Source: an uncultured Kiritimatiellota bacterium (lineage in GTDB: Bacteria; Verrucomicrobiota; Kiritimatiellia; RFP12; UBA1067). From it: a stretch of 64,000 nucleotides of DNA. The DNA lies in contig CAKTUI010000009.1 in assembly GCA_934621385.1 (NCBI GenBank), positions 1 through 64,000 of the forward strand. Direction: 5' to 3'. The notes beneath the pieces are model-generated. The model saw only the letters and a program-made list of their open reading frames with translations. It was not told the DNA's origin and did no database searches. This document shows, piece after piece, positions 24,334 through 33,467 of the stretch. The stretch's first letter is position 1, and each line of letters opens with the position of its first letter. The position numbers were made by a program, and so were the translations under genes.

Positions 24334-24930
24334 ATGAATGGGGTAAAAACAGAAAAGGGGTCAACGATTCGGGACTATCGCCCGGATTTCGCAATCTACC
24401 ATCCCAATGGAAAAGGGACAGGGTGTGCGCTTCGCATGAATTTGCATCCTGCACATGCCCGGCGAGACGGATGCATTATGTTGGAACTTGCCAATCAGAA
24501 GACCATTGGCGATCGTCGTGCGGCCATTCCGCGATTCCCGACGTTTGACTGGGAGAATCGGCTTGGTGTTAAACTGGGTTTTTCGGATCTTTGTAAGATG
24601 CTGCAGGTTTTTCGTGGGGAGCGGGAAGATCTTGAGGACGGGAAGGGACTGTATCATCGATCGGCACGGTTTTCGACACGCATCGTCTTGCGTCATTTGC
24701 TGGAGCCGGTTCAGGGGTATTCGTTGGAGATTTATCGTACATCAAACGGTAATTCGGGTGCAGATAGTTGTGCTCGCATTCTCCTCAATACATGGGAGGC
24801 TCTTGGTATTGCCCTTGCGTTTGAGGATTCGATAGGTCTAATTTGCTTTGGTGTTCCGCAGACAAACGGGGCGAAAGTCACTTCACATACTGATGAGGAG
24901 GAAGAGGATGACCCTATTCCAGCGGCATAA
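24334..24930 (+). CDS. Conserved hypothetical protein before yraN-recA
   Basis: A 198-residue soluble protein that I cannot assign firmly. It has AGAAAGGA upstream. The N-terminal half shows beta-strand patterns with YHPNGKGTGCALRMNLHP and IMLELANQ. A middle block TFDWENRLGVKLGFSDLCKMLQVFRG is followed by an Arg-rich strand pair and a strongly acidic tail (DEEEEDDP). A basic beta-sheet core with an acidic C-terminal tail is reminiscent of single-strand DNA-binding proteins, and the recA context would suit that. This is inference only. It overlaps yraN by 23 bp. Confidence 0.6.
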   Translation: MNGVKTEKGSTIRDYRPDFAIYHPNGKGTGCALRMNLHPAHARRDGCIMLELANQKTIGDRRAAIPRFPTFDWENRLGVKLGFSDLCKMLQVFRGEREDLEDGKGLYHRSARFSTRIVLRHLLEPVQGYSLEIYRTSNGNSGADSCARILLNTWEALGIALAFEDSIGLICFGVPQTNGAKVTSHTDEEEEDDPIPAA

Positions 24931-25369
24931 AACGGGAAATATTGGCGTTGACCATGGAGCATGGGGTGAGAATTGCGCAACGGAATATCTTCGGCTTTCT
25001 GGGTGGGAGATTGTTGAACGTAATGCGCGTCCCTGTCCATGGGATCGTCGCTTGGAGGTTGACCTCATTGCTTATGACCGAAAGGTGGATGCAATTGTGT
25101 TTGTTGAGGTCAAGCAGCATGCGCGACATCGGGACGGGGAGTCGCGGCTTCGTAGCATCAATAGACGCAAGTTGCGGTTGCTGCGACTTGCGTGCAATTC
25201 GTGGCGCTTGCGGAATCGATGGACGGGGAATTATCGATTTGACGTGATAGAGGTCTTTGGTGAACCAGGGACCCGACGACCTGAAATTGATCATATCCGT
25301 CATGTCAATCTCTTCCAGCCATTCGACCGCGCGGTTGATTGGAGTGCTGAAGATGGAGTGTGTGTATGA
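24908..25369 (+). CDS. yraN: YraN family (UPF0102) endonuclease-like protein
   Basis: The start at 24908 follows AGGAGGAAGAGG, inside the acidic tail codons of the previous gene. The 153-residue product has the UPF0102 layout: G-x-x-G-E-x-x-A-x-x-Y-L near the start (GAWGENCATEYL), GWEIVERN, then D-L-I-A and V-F-V-E-V-K. The last is the D...E-x-K core of a restriction-endonuclease fold. Its role is poorly known, possibly DNA processing. Its stop overlaps the recA start by 4 bp (ATGA). Confidence 0.85.
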   Translation: MTLFQRHKTGNIGVDHGAWGENCATEYLRLSGWEIVERNARPCPWDRRLEVDLIAYDRKVDAIVFVEVKQHARHRDGESRLRSINRRKLRLLRLACNSWRLRNRWTGNYRFDVIEVFGEPGTRRPEIDHIRHVNLFQPFDRAVDWSAEDGVCV

Positions 25370-26394
25370 TACTTGAAGTTGCTACAGTACTTGATGGTGT
25401 CTTGGCGAGCATTCGAAATCAGTTCGGTGAAATGTCCATCCTTCATATCGGGGAAGCGCAGCAGAAGAATCATGCGGCGATTCCAACGGGGGCATTTTCG
25501 TTGGACTTGGCATTAGGAGTTGGCGGGTTACCCCGGGGGAGAATCGTCGAATGTTTCGGGCATGAGTCGTCGGGTAAGACAACTTTGGCACTGCAGGTAA
25601 TTGCCAACGCTCAAAAAGCGGGTGGAACGGCGGCTTTCATTGATGCGGAGCACGCCTTGGATCTTCCTTATGCCAGCCGAATTGGGGTTGATATTTCAAG
25701 GCTATTGGTCTCTCAGCCATCAAGTGGAGAGGAGGCTCTTACGATTTGCAAAGAACTCATTTGCTCGGGTGTTGTGGATGTTGTGGTCGTTGATTCGGTC
25801 GCCGCCTTGACTCCGCAGGCTGAGATAGATGGAAGAGTTGGCGATGATTGTGTGGGACTTCAAGAGCGATTGATGTCCCGCGCTCTTCGGGACTTGGCTA
25901 TCGTTGCCGCGAGGACGAATACGCTTTGCCTTTTTACGAATCAGGTTCGTGAGAAGATAGGGGTCGTATTTGGAGATCCAGAGACGACGCCAGGTGGGCT
26001 TGCATTGAAATTCCATGCAAGTTGTCGGTTGCGCACCCAGCGAGTCGGTGTCCTCAAGGATTCGATCGGAGTTGCCATTGGCAACCGAACACGAGTCCAG
26101 GTAATCAAGAATAAGTTCGCTTCCCCCCTGGTGGAGGCTGAATTTGATATCTACTATTCAAGAGGAGTCGACTCGGAGGGTTCTGTGCTTGATGTGGCCT
26201 TGGCGTGTGGAGTCGTTAGGAAGCAAGATGGATGGTTTTTATTTGGTGTCAATCGGCTTGGAAGAGATCGGGATGAGATGAGTGCGAACTTGAAGCATCA
26301 TGCGGAACTTTGCACCCAGATTGCTGAGACAGTTCGACGCGCCTTTCCCGCTTGTCGGTCGAGAAAGGCCTTGATGGAAAGGAGCGCGGCGTAG
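25366..26394 (+). CDS. recA: RecA recombinase, divergent
   Basis: The ATG at 25366 overlaps the yraN stop, giving 342 residues. The RecA core is clear: IPTGAFSLDLALG, GRIVECFG, AFIDAEHALD, VVVVDSVAAL, NQVREKIGVVFG, ETTPGGLALKF. It polymerises on single-stranded DNA and drives strand exchange. Several normally fixed positions differ: Walker A reads GHESSGKT (usually GPESSGKT), the loop 1 region reads RVGDDCVGLQERLMSRALR, and LD-Y is LDLPYA. The C-terminal domain is present but lacks the usual acidic tail. I think it is functional and the genome's main RecA. Confidence 0.92.
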   Translation: MILEVATVLDGVLASIRNQFGEMSILHIGEAQQKNHAAIPTGAFSLDLALGVGGLPRGRIVECFGHESSGKTTLALQVIANAQKAGGTAAFIDAEHALDLPYASRIGVDISRLLVSQPSSGEEALTICKELICSGVVDVVVVDSVAALTPQAEIDGRVGDDCVGLQERLMSRALRDLAIVAARTNTLCLFTNQVREKIGVVFGDPETTPGGLALKFHASCRLRTQRVGVLKDSIGVAIGNRTRVQVIKNKFASPLVEAEFDIYYSRGVDSEGSVLDVALACGVVRKQDGWFLFGVNRLGRDRDEMSANLKHHAELCTQIAETVRRAFPACRSRKALMERSAA

Positions 26395-26395
26395 C

Positions 26396-27580
26396 ATGGC
26401 GAAGCCTTCTTGCAAATTCTATGGGGCGCAGGGTGAGCCGTTGACCGAACGCCATGTGCAGGCGATTTGGTACGATCGAGAGTTGCGGCCCGAGGTGCTC
26501 AGGGCAGAGGGCGGCGAGGAGGTCCGGGTGGTGTCCCCGGGGGAGTGGAACCTTTCCGCCAGTCCTGACTTTCGTCATGCGGTTATCGAGATCGGGAACG
26601 AGCGAGTCAGACGAGTTGGAGATGTCGAGATCCATCTTCAGCCGGGCGATTGGACGACGCATGGGCATGGGACTGATTCCGCCTATGCGAATGTTGTTGT
26701 CCATCTCGTCTGGTCTGAGGGAGCTCGACCACCTTCGCTACCGCAGTCGGCCATTACGATCTGCATTGGCGAACAGGTCGCCAAATCGTCATCTTTCTCG
26801 CTCGAATGTATTGATTTAGGGGCATATCCATTTTCACGCTTGCCAGAACATGAGCGCCCCTGCTATGAATTTCTCAAGAATGATGTTGACTGGGCTGGTG
26901 CGGTTTTGGAATCTGCCGGGAAGAGCCGTCTGCAGATGAAGGCGGACCGATTGGGCCGAGTTTTGGCAATGGGAGAACGAGAGCAGGTCTTTTATGAGGA
27001 GATTATGGCGGCGCTGGGTTATCGTGGGAACGAGTCTGGGTTTAGAGCTGTTGCGCGTGCAATTCCGCTCAGAGTCTTGCGGTCAGAGCCTGCAAATGCG
27101 GGGGTTGCATTGCGGACTGCAGGGGCGTTTGTTGCGTGGAGCCGTGGTAGCGTTCGGCCATGGAATGCGCCGAGTGTCCGATTGCAAGCGGCGGCGGGGC
27201 TCTTTACCCAAACGCATCTCTTGGATTTGATGAATGCGGATGATTTCTCGGCCGGGGGGTGTGAGAAAATGATGGATATTCTCACGGCGAATGGCTATGT
27301 GGGTCGTGGGCGTGCGGCGGCCATTCTTGCCAATGTCGTCGTTCCGTTCGCCATCGCTGAAGGTCGGTTATGGGAGGCACCCTCGTGGTTGCCGGCTGAG
27401 GATGTTTCGTCCCCTGTTCGTCTTACGGCGTTCCGGTTGTTCGGACGGGATCATAATCCAGCGGTGCTTTATGCCACGAATGGACTTCGAATTCAAGGGC
27501 TAATCCAGATTCGTCGCGACTTCTGTCTTACCATCCATCCGGATTGTGAGCAGTGTTCACTCATTGGTGCAAGCGCATAA
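26396..27580 (+). CDS. DUF2851 family protein
   Basis: A 394-residue protein starting two bases after the recA stop. The diagnostic N-terminal block is present: ERHVQAIWYDREL, SPGEWNLSASPDF, GDVEIHLQPGDWTTHGH and ANVVVHLVW, which fits DUF2851. The C-terminal half is mainly helical. The family is mostly known from Bacteroidetes and relatives and has no established function; the D-V-E-I-H and W-x-x-H-x-H pattern suggests a metal or phosphodiester site. Placement after recA suggests a link to DNA metabolism, not proven. Confidence 0.82.
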   Translation: MAKPSCKFYGAQGEPLTERHVQAIWYDRELRPEVLRAEGGEEVRVVSPGEWNLSASPDFRHAVIEIGNERVRRVGDVEIHLQPGDWTTHGHGTDSAYANVVVHLVWSEGARPPSLPQSAITICIGEQVAKSSSFSLECIDLGAYPFSRLPEHERPCYEFLKNDVDWAGAVLESAGKSRLQMKADRLGRVLAMGEREQVFYEEIMAALGYRGNESGFRAVARAIPLRVLRSEPANAGVALRTAGAFVAWSRGSVRPWNAPSVRLQAAAGLFTQTHLLDLMNADDFSAGGCEKMMDILTANGYVGRGRAAAILANVVVPFAIAEGRLWEAPSWLPAEDVSSPVRLTAFRLFGRDHNPAVLYATNGLRIQGLIQIRRDFCLTIHPDCEQCSLIGASA

Positions 27581-27584
27581 GCAA

Positions 27585-27611
27585 ACGGGCGCGGCAAAGT
27601 GCCGCGCCCGT
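27585..27611. terminator. Bidirectional terminator, DUF2851 gene and gdhA
   Basis: Perfect 12-bp stem ACGGGCGCGGCA / TGCCGCGCCCGT with a 3-base loop, between convergent genes. No T-run. Confidence 0.75.
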
Positions 27612-27645
27612 ATCCCCATAACCTGGGTTCGTGTCCAATAGACCA

Positions 27646-29013
27646 TTAGCAGACACCCTGCGCAACCATCGCGTCGGCGACCTTGACGAAGCCGGCGATG
27701 TTTGCACCCATAACATAGTCACCCTTGTGGCCGAAGCGTTCGGCTGCATCGTAGGCGTTGTCATGAATGGCCTTCATGATGCCCTTCAACTTGGCATCGA
27801 CTTCCTCACGCGTCCAGCTGAGACGCTCGGAGTTCTGGGACATTTCAAGTCCCGATGTGGCGACACCGCCAGCATTGGATGCCTTGCCGGGGCTGTACAT
27901 GATCTTCGCTGCGCGGAAGGCTTCGACGGCCTCCGGGGTCGAGGGCATGTTTGCGCCTTCGCCGACGAGCGTGCACCCGGCCTTGAGCATGAACTTTGCG
28001 TCGTCACCGTCGAGTTCATTCTGGCGCGAGCATGGAAACGCGCAGTCATACTTGTCGACGAGCTGCCATGGATTCTTTTTCGCCACGAACTGAATGCCCT
28101 TGCCTTTGAGTTCGGAGAGTTCGCCGCGCTTGACGTTCTTGAGGTTCATCACCTTCGCCAAGAGTTCCTTGGTGATTCCGTCCTTGACAACGATTGTGCC
28201 CGAGCGGTCGGAAAGGGTGACGACCTTTGCGCCGAGCTGCATCAACTTCTCCGCCGCGAACGAGGCGACGTTGCCCGAGCCAGAGACCACGCAGGTCTTG
28301 CCTTCAAAGGTTTCGCCCTTCTTCTCAAGCATATTCGCCGCGAAGTAGACGTCGCCATAGCCGGTGGCCTCGGGGCGAATGAGCGAACCGCCGAAAGAAA
28401 GTCCCTTGCCCGTCAGGACACCCGTCCATTCGTTGACGATGCGCTTGTACTGCCCGAAGAGGTAGCCGATTTCGCGTCCGCCGACATTCATATCGCCCGC
28501 CGGGACATCCGTGTCGGCGCCGATATGGCGGTAAAGTTCAGTCATGAAGCTCTGGCAGAAGCGCATCACCTCGGCATCGCTGCAACGCTTGCCAGGCGTG
28601 TGGGGGCTCTGCTTCGGGTTGAAGTCTGAGCCGCCCTTGCCGCCGCCCATCGGGAGGGTCGTCAGCGAGTTCTTGAAGACCTGTTCGAAGCCAAGAAACT
28701 TCAGAACCGAGAGGTTCACCGTCGGATCGAAGCGCAGACCGCCCTTGTATGGCCCGATTGCACTGTTGTACTGGACGCGATAGCCGCGGTTGACGCGGAC
28801 GATGCCCTTGTCGTCGACCCAGGGAACGCGGAACATAATGACACGCTCAGGCTCGACCATGCGTTCGAGAATGGCGTTCTTTTCGTAGGCGGGCGTGGCC
28901 TTCAAGACGGGATCGAGGGTGAAGAGGACCTCCTCGACAGCCTGAATGAACTCAGGTTCGTTCGGGTTCTTGGCCTTGACGTCGTTCAGGACGGTTTCAA
29001 CGTATTTGCTCAT
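27646..29013 (-). CDS. gdhA: NADP-type glutamate dehydrogenase
   Basis: A 455-residue hexameric-type GDH. It has AAAGGA before the ATG at 29013. Key parts are YKGGLRF and the Gly-rich LPMGGGKGG with the catalytic Lys, PAGDMNVGGREIGYL, TGKGLSFGGS, the NAD(P) fold SGSGNVA, and the final substrate residues near ATSGLEMSQN. It makes glutamate from 2-oxoglutarate and ammonium. Its length and motifs fit the NADP-dependent S50-like group common in gut and rumen bacteria. It is monocistronic. Confidence 0.96.
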   Translation of the reverse strand: MSKYVETVLNDVKAKNPNEPEFIQAVEEVLFTLDPVLKATPAYEKNAILERMVEPERVIMFRVPWVDDKGIVRVNRGYRVQYNSAIGPYKGGLRFDPTVNLSVLKFLGFEQVFKNSLTTLPMGGGKGGSDFNPKQSPHTPGKRCSDAEVMRFCQSFMTELYRHIGADTDVPAGDMNVGGREIGYLFGQYKRIVNEWTGVLTGKGLSFGGSLIRPEATGYGDVYFAANMLEKKGETFEGKTCVVSGSGNVASFAAEKLMQLGAKVVTLSDRSGTIVVKDGITKELLAKVMNLKNVKRGELSELKGKGIQFVAKKNPWQLVDKYDCAFPCSRQNELDGDDAKFMLKAGCTLVGEGANMPSTPEAVEAFRAAKIMYSPGKASNAGGVATSGLEMSQNSERLSWTREEVDAKLKGIMKAIHDNAYDAAERFGHKGDYVMGANIAGFVKVADAMVAQGVC

Positions 29014-29280
29014 TGTTTTCCTTTGACTTTACATCTTTGGGCATCCTGAAGGGACAGCCCGACAGGAAATGTATAGCAGAAGATGTGCCATCTGGCCGTT
29101 CTTTCCTGATGATTCTTTCTTTGTGCCGATTGTTTACGCTGGGCGTAATGCGATTTCTTCGATATTTACATATATTGTCTACTGGTGGGCGGGATAGGCT
29201 GGATGCCATTGGCGTGAGGATTGCCCCACGAAAGCTTTATGGATGAACCGTTGGATAGGGTGTGGCGTTTCACAGAATGG

Positions 29281-30189
29281 ATGTTGTCATATAGGAAGAT
29301 TGAGATCCGCAGCGGGTTCACCTTGATGGAGCTCGTGGTTGTGGTGGCGGTAATATCCATTATCGTATTGGTGGCCGTTTCGCGCACAGAGCGCGTAGGG
29401 GCCGCCGCGAAGCGTATTGCTGCCGAAAGCGATCTTCGCGTTTTGCGTGATGCCTTTCTTAATGCAGAAGACGGCTATTTGCGAGATATGGGCGCAATAC
29501 CAGGCTTTTCGGCGGCTTCCATGCGGGTGGCGAACCTCTTTACGCCGTCTAATCTCTATGTGAATGTGACACGAGATGGGGATTTGTCGCGTACGCCTGG
29601 TGTCTGTCTTGACGATGGTTGGGTGCCGAACCGAGGGTGTGCTCGGTCGGATGTGTTCGTTCGTTGGAGTGCGGCGACTGGGCGTGGGTGGCGTGGGCCT
29701 TATGTTAAAGGCCTGGTTGCGGTGTTCCCGCAGGCGGATGAAGTTCGTTTTGAGGGCGATGCGTCCTTTGGTGCGCGGGGCTTTTTCCCAGAGCTGACGC
29801 GGTTGAGCGTACCGCAGGATTTTCTTGTGGGGCGAAAGGGGTGCTCCATCTATGGCTTTCCGGGCGAACCCACCCTTTTGGATCCGTGGGGAAATCCTTA
29901 TGTCCTACAGGTTCCGCCGCCCCAGGCGTTCAGGGGCGTTAGCACAAATTTGCCCGAAGAGGTCCGTTTTCGGTATGCGCGGCTTGTTTCGGCTGGCCCG
30001 GATGGACGGCTTGATACGCCTTGTTTTGGGGCGAACGGTACGAACTGGTGGGCGACGTCGTGGGGTGAGCGCAGGCGTCGCCTGGTTCGGCAGGCTGGCC
30101 TGATTGACGGTGATGATCGTTCGGCACGGGGGGACGATCTTGTCCTTTTCCTCTCGCGCAACGACATTGACGAGGGAGGTGAACCGTGA
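29281..30189 (+). CDS. Type II secretion/type IV pilus prepilin-like protein 1
   Basis: The prepilin signal is SG then FTLMELVVVVAVISIIVLVAV, the peptidase cutting after Gly and Glu lying at +5. I chose ATG 29281, which gives a 12-residue leader; starts at 29239 or 29221 would give 26 or 32. The 302-residue product has a large C-terminal domain with G-W-R-G-P-Y-V-K and L-L-D-P-W-G-N-P-Y, the calcium-site region typical of GspG-type major pseudopilins. It is the first gene of the secretion operon. The next gene overlaps it (GTGA). Confidence 0.85.
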   Translation: MLSYRKIEIRSGFTLMELVVVVAVISIIVLVAVSRTERVGAAAKRIAAESDLRVLRDAFLNAEDGYLRDMGAIPGFSAASMRVANLFTPSNLYVNVTRDGDLSRTPGVCLDDGWVPNRGCARSDVFVRWSAATGRGWRGPYVKGLVAVFPQADEVRFEGDASFGARGFFPELTRLSVPQDFLVGRKGCSIYGFPGEPTLLDPWGNPYVLQVPPPQAFRGVSTNLPEEVRFRYARLVSAGPDGRLDTPCFGANGTNWWATSWGERRRRLVRQAGLIDGDDRSARGDDLVLFLSRNDIDEGGEP

Positions 30190-30992
30190 GTCGGGCCTTC
30201 ACCCTCATTGAACTGGTGGTTGTTTTGGGCATTCTCGCACTCTTGACGCACTTGGCCGTGCGGGAGTTTGGTCGGCTTCGTGATGACCGCTTGGTGTCCG
30301 AGGCCAATCGTCAACTGGAGTCCATTCAGGCGAGTATTTATGCTACAGGTGTTTCGGGACTGGAACCGACTGGTTTTTTGGCAGACATGGGGCGGATGCC
30401 GCGTGCGTTTGAGACGAATTCGCTCTCGGAATTGTGGGCTTGCCCAGCAAATGCTCGCCCATTTTCCATCGTGCAGGCACGGTCTGAAAATCTTGTTGTC
30501 GGGGCGAAGTCACTGGCAGATTTGAGTGTGTATGTTCCGAGTGGGTGGCGCGGTCCGTATTTGCGGATTCCTTTCGGGAAATCCCGTCTGCTTGATCCGT
30601 GGGGCAATGAGTTCTTGGTGCGGGATGAGACGGGATTGGAGCGTGTCGTTGTGAGCAATGATGCGGCGGTGGCGGTTGCGCAATATGGGGCTTTCTCACG
30701 TGTGGCGGATCGGCGGGCGCTGTCGCTGATTCCATCGGGTGGGGCGCAGAGTCGCCTGATCGTCAGCGGTGTTCCGCTTGGAACAAATTCATATTCCACC
30801 ATTTCATATAGGTGGTATGGCCCGGCCGATGGACTTATCACGGGCGCAGTCGCCGAAGTGAGTTATCCGACCCCGGCCATATTCTCAGGCCTGACACCGG
30901 GTATTCGCATTCTCAAGGACAGCATTACGGGCGTTGCGCGCGCGGTCGTCATTCGTCCGGGCGACAACTTTATCCAGATTCCACTCCCATGA
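30186..30992 (+). CDS. Prepilin-like protein 2 (GspG-like)
   Basis: Starts at GTG 30186, overlapping the previous stop. The leader is only MSRA, followed by FTLIELVVVLGILALLTHLAV with Glu at +5. The 268-residue product again has G-W-R-G-P-Y-L-R and L-L-D-P-W-G-N-E-F, so it is a paralogue of the preceding protein. Pseudopilins form the short periplasmic fibre that pushes cargo through the secretin. A cognate prepilin peptidase is not in the window. Confidence 0.85.
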   Translation: MSRAFTLIELVVVLGILALLTHLAVREFGRLRDDRLVSEANRQLESIQASIYATGVSGLEPTGFLADMGRMPRAFETNSLSELWACPANARPFSIVQARSENLVVGAKSLADLSVYVPSGWRGPYLRIPFGKSRLLDPWGNEFLVRDETGLERVVVSNDAAVAVAQYGAFSRVADRRALSLIPSGGAQSRLIVSGVPLGTNSYSTISYRWYGPADGLITGAVAEVSYPTPAIFSGLTPGIRILKDSITGVARAVVIRPGDNFIQIPLP

Positions 30993-31750
30993 CGAAAGAG
31001 CGAGAGAAAGACGACATCATGAACGATCCGCAGGCCTTTCGCCAGCGGGTGCGGTTGGCGGCTGTGCAAGTCGAGGGACTTCGCCCGGAGGAATTGGCGG
31101 CGGCACTTGCCTATGAGGTTGAGCCGTTTTCGGGTATCACGGCGGATGTGGCAGAGGTTAGGTATAAACCTGTTGAAGAGGACGACCCGTCCGTGCGGGT
31201 TTATGATGTCGCCGTGCGCCGGCGGGTGGGACGGCGCATTGGCCACGGTGATTTGGGACATTGGCTGAGACCGGCCCTGGTTGTGGGCGCACTCATCCTG
31301 CTGCTTGTGGGAGCGGATTTTGCATGGCAGTCTTGGCATCTGAGCCACCTCGGGCGGATTGTCGCTCGGCAGGGGATTCTTGATTCGCAGGTTAGTGGCG
31401 TCCGCACAGCGGCGCGGCAGAAACGCGAGGAGGCCCGGCTCATCCGTGAGGGGAGGCAATCCATGGAGCGGGCTCAGGCCGAAGTGGCGCAATTGCGTTC
31501 GGCCTATCGTGAGATTTTGGCGGAAATTGCGACGGCTTGTGGTGAGCGGGCAGTTGTGGAGTCGATGGCTGGAGGCCCGCGGCAGATTGTGCTTCGTGCG
31601 GCGGCACTTTCGGCTGATGCCGCAGCAGAGACGATGTCCATTCTGTCCACGCGGGGTGCGGCTTGCGGATGGATTCTTGAGCCGGGGCCGATTGCCGTGC
31701 ACGGCACAGGCCCCTTGACAACATTTGAATGTGTGCTGAACCATGATTGA
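30989..31750 (+). CDS. GspL/PilN-like inner membrane assembly protein
   Basis: The ATG at 30989 overlaps the previous stop (ATGA). A longer frame from 30812 is a shadow of the prepilin gene. The 253-residue product has a cytoplasmic part of about 85 residues (LRPEELAAALAYEVEPFSG, like the PilM/GspL start), a membrane helix (ALVVGALILLLVGADFAW), a coiled coil rich in Arg/Glu, and a small C-terminal ferredoxin-like domain. This topology fits GspL/PilN in the inner-membrane platform. The assignment rests on topology and operon position. Confidence 0.65.
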   Translation: MTKEREKDDIMNDPQAFRQRVRLAAVQVEGLRPEELAAALAYEVEPFSGITADVAEVRYKPVEEDDPSVRVYDVAVRRRVGRRIGHGDLGHWLRPALVVGALILLLVGADFAWQSWHLSHLGRIVARQGILDSQVSGVRTAARQKREEARLIREGRQSMERAQAEVAQLRSAYREILAEIATACGERAVVESMAGGPRQIVLRAAALSADAAAETMSILSTRGAACGWILEPGPIAVHGTGPLTTFECVLNHD

Positions 31751-32336
31751 AGTCAGGTCAAAAGACTTGGTTTTTCTTGCCGTGGCGTTCCCGCTTGCGG
31801 TTGCGGCAGTTTATTGGTTTGGGTGGCGTACGGATGCCGTGCGCCGTATCGGTGAACTTGAGAGGCGGCAGGCAACGCTTGTTTCAGAAGAAAACTTCGC
31901 GTTTGAGATGGCGAAGGCCCGTCGGGAATTGGCGGGTGCGGAAGAAGAACTTGCGGTTGAGCGACAGATGCCGACACCAACCGTCCAGGTCAAAACGGTT
32001 GGTGGAGTCCCACAGGCCGAGCGTGAGCGCGGCGTTTTGTCCGTCCTTCGGGCGAGCGGGCTGCTCGTCACATCCGTCACCTCCAGTTCAGTGGAGGAGC
32101 GCGGCGAAGGATTGCCCGTGGCAGGCGACGCCCGCGCATCCATTGGCGGCGAACGCCTGAAGGCGGCGGGAGCCTGTGAGCAGCCGATCCTCCGTGTCTT
32201 TTCCGTTGAGGGTCGCTACCCGCAGGTCGTGAAGGCCCTTGAACGGTTCGAGTCCCTGAAAATGGCGGTTGTGCCGGAGCGTCTTGAACTGACGGATGGG
32301 ACGCGTGGACGGTGGAATTTGTCCATTTGGCTTTGA
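31743..32336 (+). CDS. GspM/PilO-like inner membrane assembly protein
   Basis: Overlaps the preceding gene by 8 bp. The 197-residue product has a short N-terminal cytoplasmic tail, a membrane helix at about 9-27 (LVFLAVAFPLAVAAVYWFGW), a coiled-coil stretch (ELERRQATLVSEENFAFEMAKARREL) and a C-terminal domain with the PilO-like end V-V-K-A-L-E-R-F-E-S-L. It would pair with the GspL/PilN-like protein on the platform. Identified by topology and context; sequence motifs are weak in this family. Confidence 0.62.
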   Translation: MIEVRSKDLVFLAVAFPLAVAAVYWFGWRTDAVRRIGELERRQATLVSEENFAFEMAKARRELAGAEEELAVERQMPTPTVQVKTVGGVPQAERERGVLSVLRASGLLVTSVTSSSVEERGEGLPVAGDARASIGGERLKAAGACEQPILRVFSVEGRYPQVVKALERFESLKMAVVPERLELTDGTRGRWNLSIWL

Positions 32337-32354
32337 AGGGAGGGGTACCGAAAG

Positions 32355-33467
32355 ATGGGAATGAGTGAACAGTTGAAGAATTTGCTGGCGCTGGGCGAAG
32401 AGTTCGAGGCGAGCGATATTCACTTGATGGTGGGTCAGCGTCCGCGCTTTCGCATTCGCGGCAGTTTGGTCGAGAAGGGGGGGCTGAGTGCATACGATAT
32501 GCGGGCGGTTGACGCACTGGTGATGGAACTCGGGCTATGGACATTGCCGATTGGCTGCCCGGATGGAACGGAGAAAGTCCGTCTCCTGCTGAATCGGGAG
32601 GGTGCGCTGGATGGCGCACTGACCAGCCCGGCGGGCATTCGCTACCGATTCAACATCTTCTGCGAGTCGTCGCGGCACGCGATTGCCCTTCGGCGGCTGG
32701 ATTCGAAGTTCAGGTCATTCTCGGAGTTGGGATTGCCACATCGCCTTGAGGACTTCTGTTCCGAACTCAATGGACTTGTTGTCGTTACGGGTGCGACGGG
32801 CAGTGGAAAGTCCACGACGCTGGCGACGGTGCTTGACCGAATCAACAGTACGCGCAATGGACATGTGATTACGATTGAGGATCCGATTGAGTATGTTCAC
32901 AGGCCGGCGCGGTGTTTCATCAGTCAGCGGCAGGTCGGTCGGGATGCGCGGAGTTTCAACGCCGCGCTCATCGAATCGCTTCGACAGGATCCGGATGTCA
33001 TTCTCGTCGGCGAGATTCGAGACCTGGATACGATTCGCACGGCCCTTCGGGCGGCAGAGACGGGACATCTCGTCTTTACAACTCTTCATGCGGGGGATTG
33101 TGCCGGGGCCGTCGAGCGGCTTGTCTCAGTCTTCCCGTCCGACGAGCAGAATAGCATCCGTCGCCAGTTGGCACTCGTCCTACGCGGCATTTTCGCGCAA
33201 CGGCTCCTGGCGCGACAGGATGGCTCAGGCCGTTGCCTTGCCTGTGAACTTCTCGTCAATACGCCGGCCGTCAGCAATTTGATTGCCACGGGGCGGACGC
33301 CCCAACTTTATTCCCAGATTGAGACGGGGGCGGCCGTCGGAATGAAGACGATGGACCAGTCCTTATGTGCCCTGTTCGCATCGGGCCTGATTGACGAGCG
33401 CACGGCACTCGCCAATTCGAAGAATCCTGAACAGTTGAAGGAGCGCATCCGCCATGCTTTCCGCTGA
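32355..33467 (+). CDS. pilT: PilT-like secretion ATPase
   Basis: A 370-residue ATPase. The N-terminal domain opens with FEASDIHLMVGQRPRFRIRG, the PilT signature. Walker A is GATGSGKST, the Asp box is VITIEDPIEY, Walker B is VILVGEIRD, and the His box is TGHLVFTTLHAG. PilT powers retraction of type IV pili. Its presence beside a GspE/PilB-type enzyme suggests that the machine makes a retractable fibre and not a pure type II system. GAGGGG lies upstream. The gene overlaps the next by 14 bp. Confidence 0.9.
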   Translation: MGMSEQLKNLLALGEEFEASDIHLMVGQRPRFRIRGSLVEKGGLSAYDMRAVDALVMELGLWTLPIGCPDGTEKVRLLLNREGALDGALTSPAGIRYRFNIFCESSRHAIALRRLDSKFRSFSELGLPHRLEDFCSELNGLVVVTGATGSGKSTTLATVLDRINSTRNGHVITIEDPIEYVHRPARCFISQRQVGRDARSFNAALIESLRQDPDVILVGEIRDLDTIRTALRAAETGHLVFTTLHAGDCAGAVERLVSVFPSDEQNSIRRQLALVLRGIFAQRLLARQDGSGRCLACELLVNTPAVSNLIATGRTPQLYSQIETGAAVGMKTMDQSLCALFASGLIDERTALANSKNPEQLKERIRHAFR

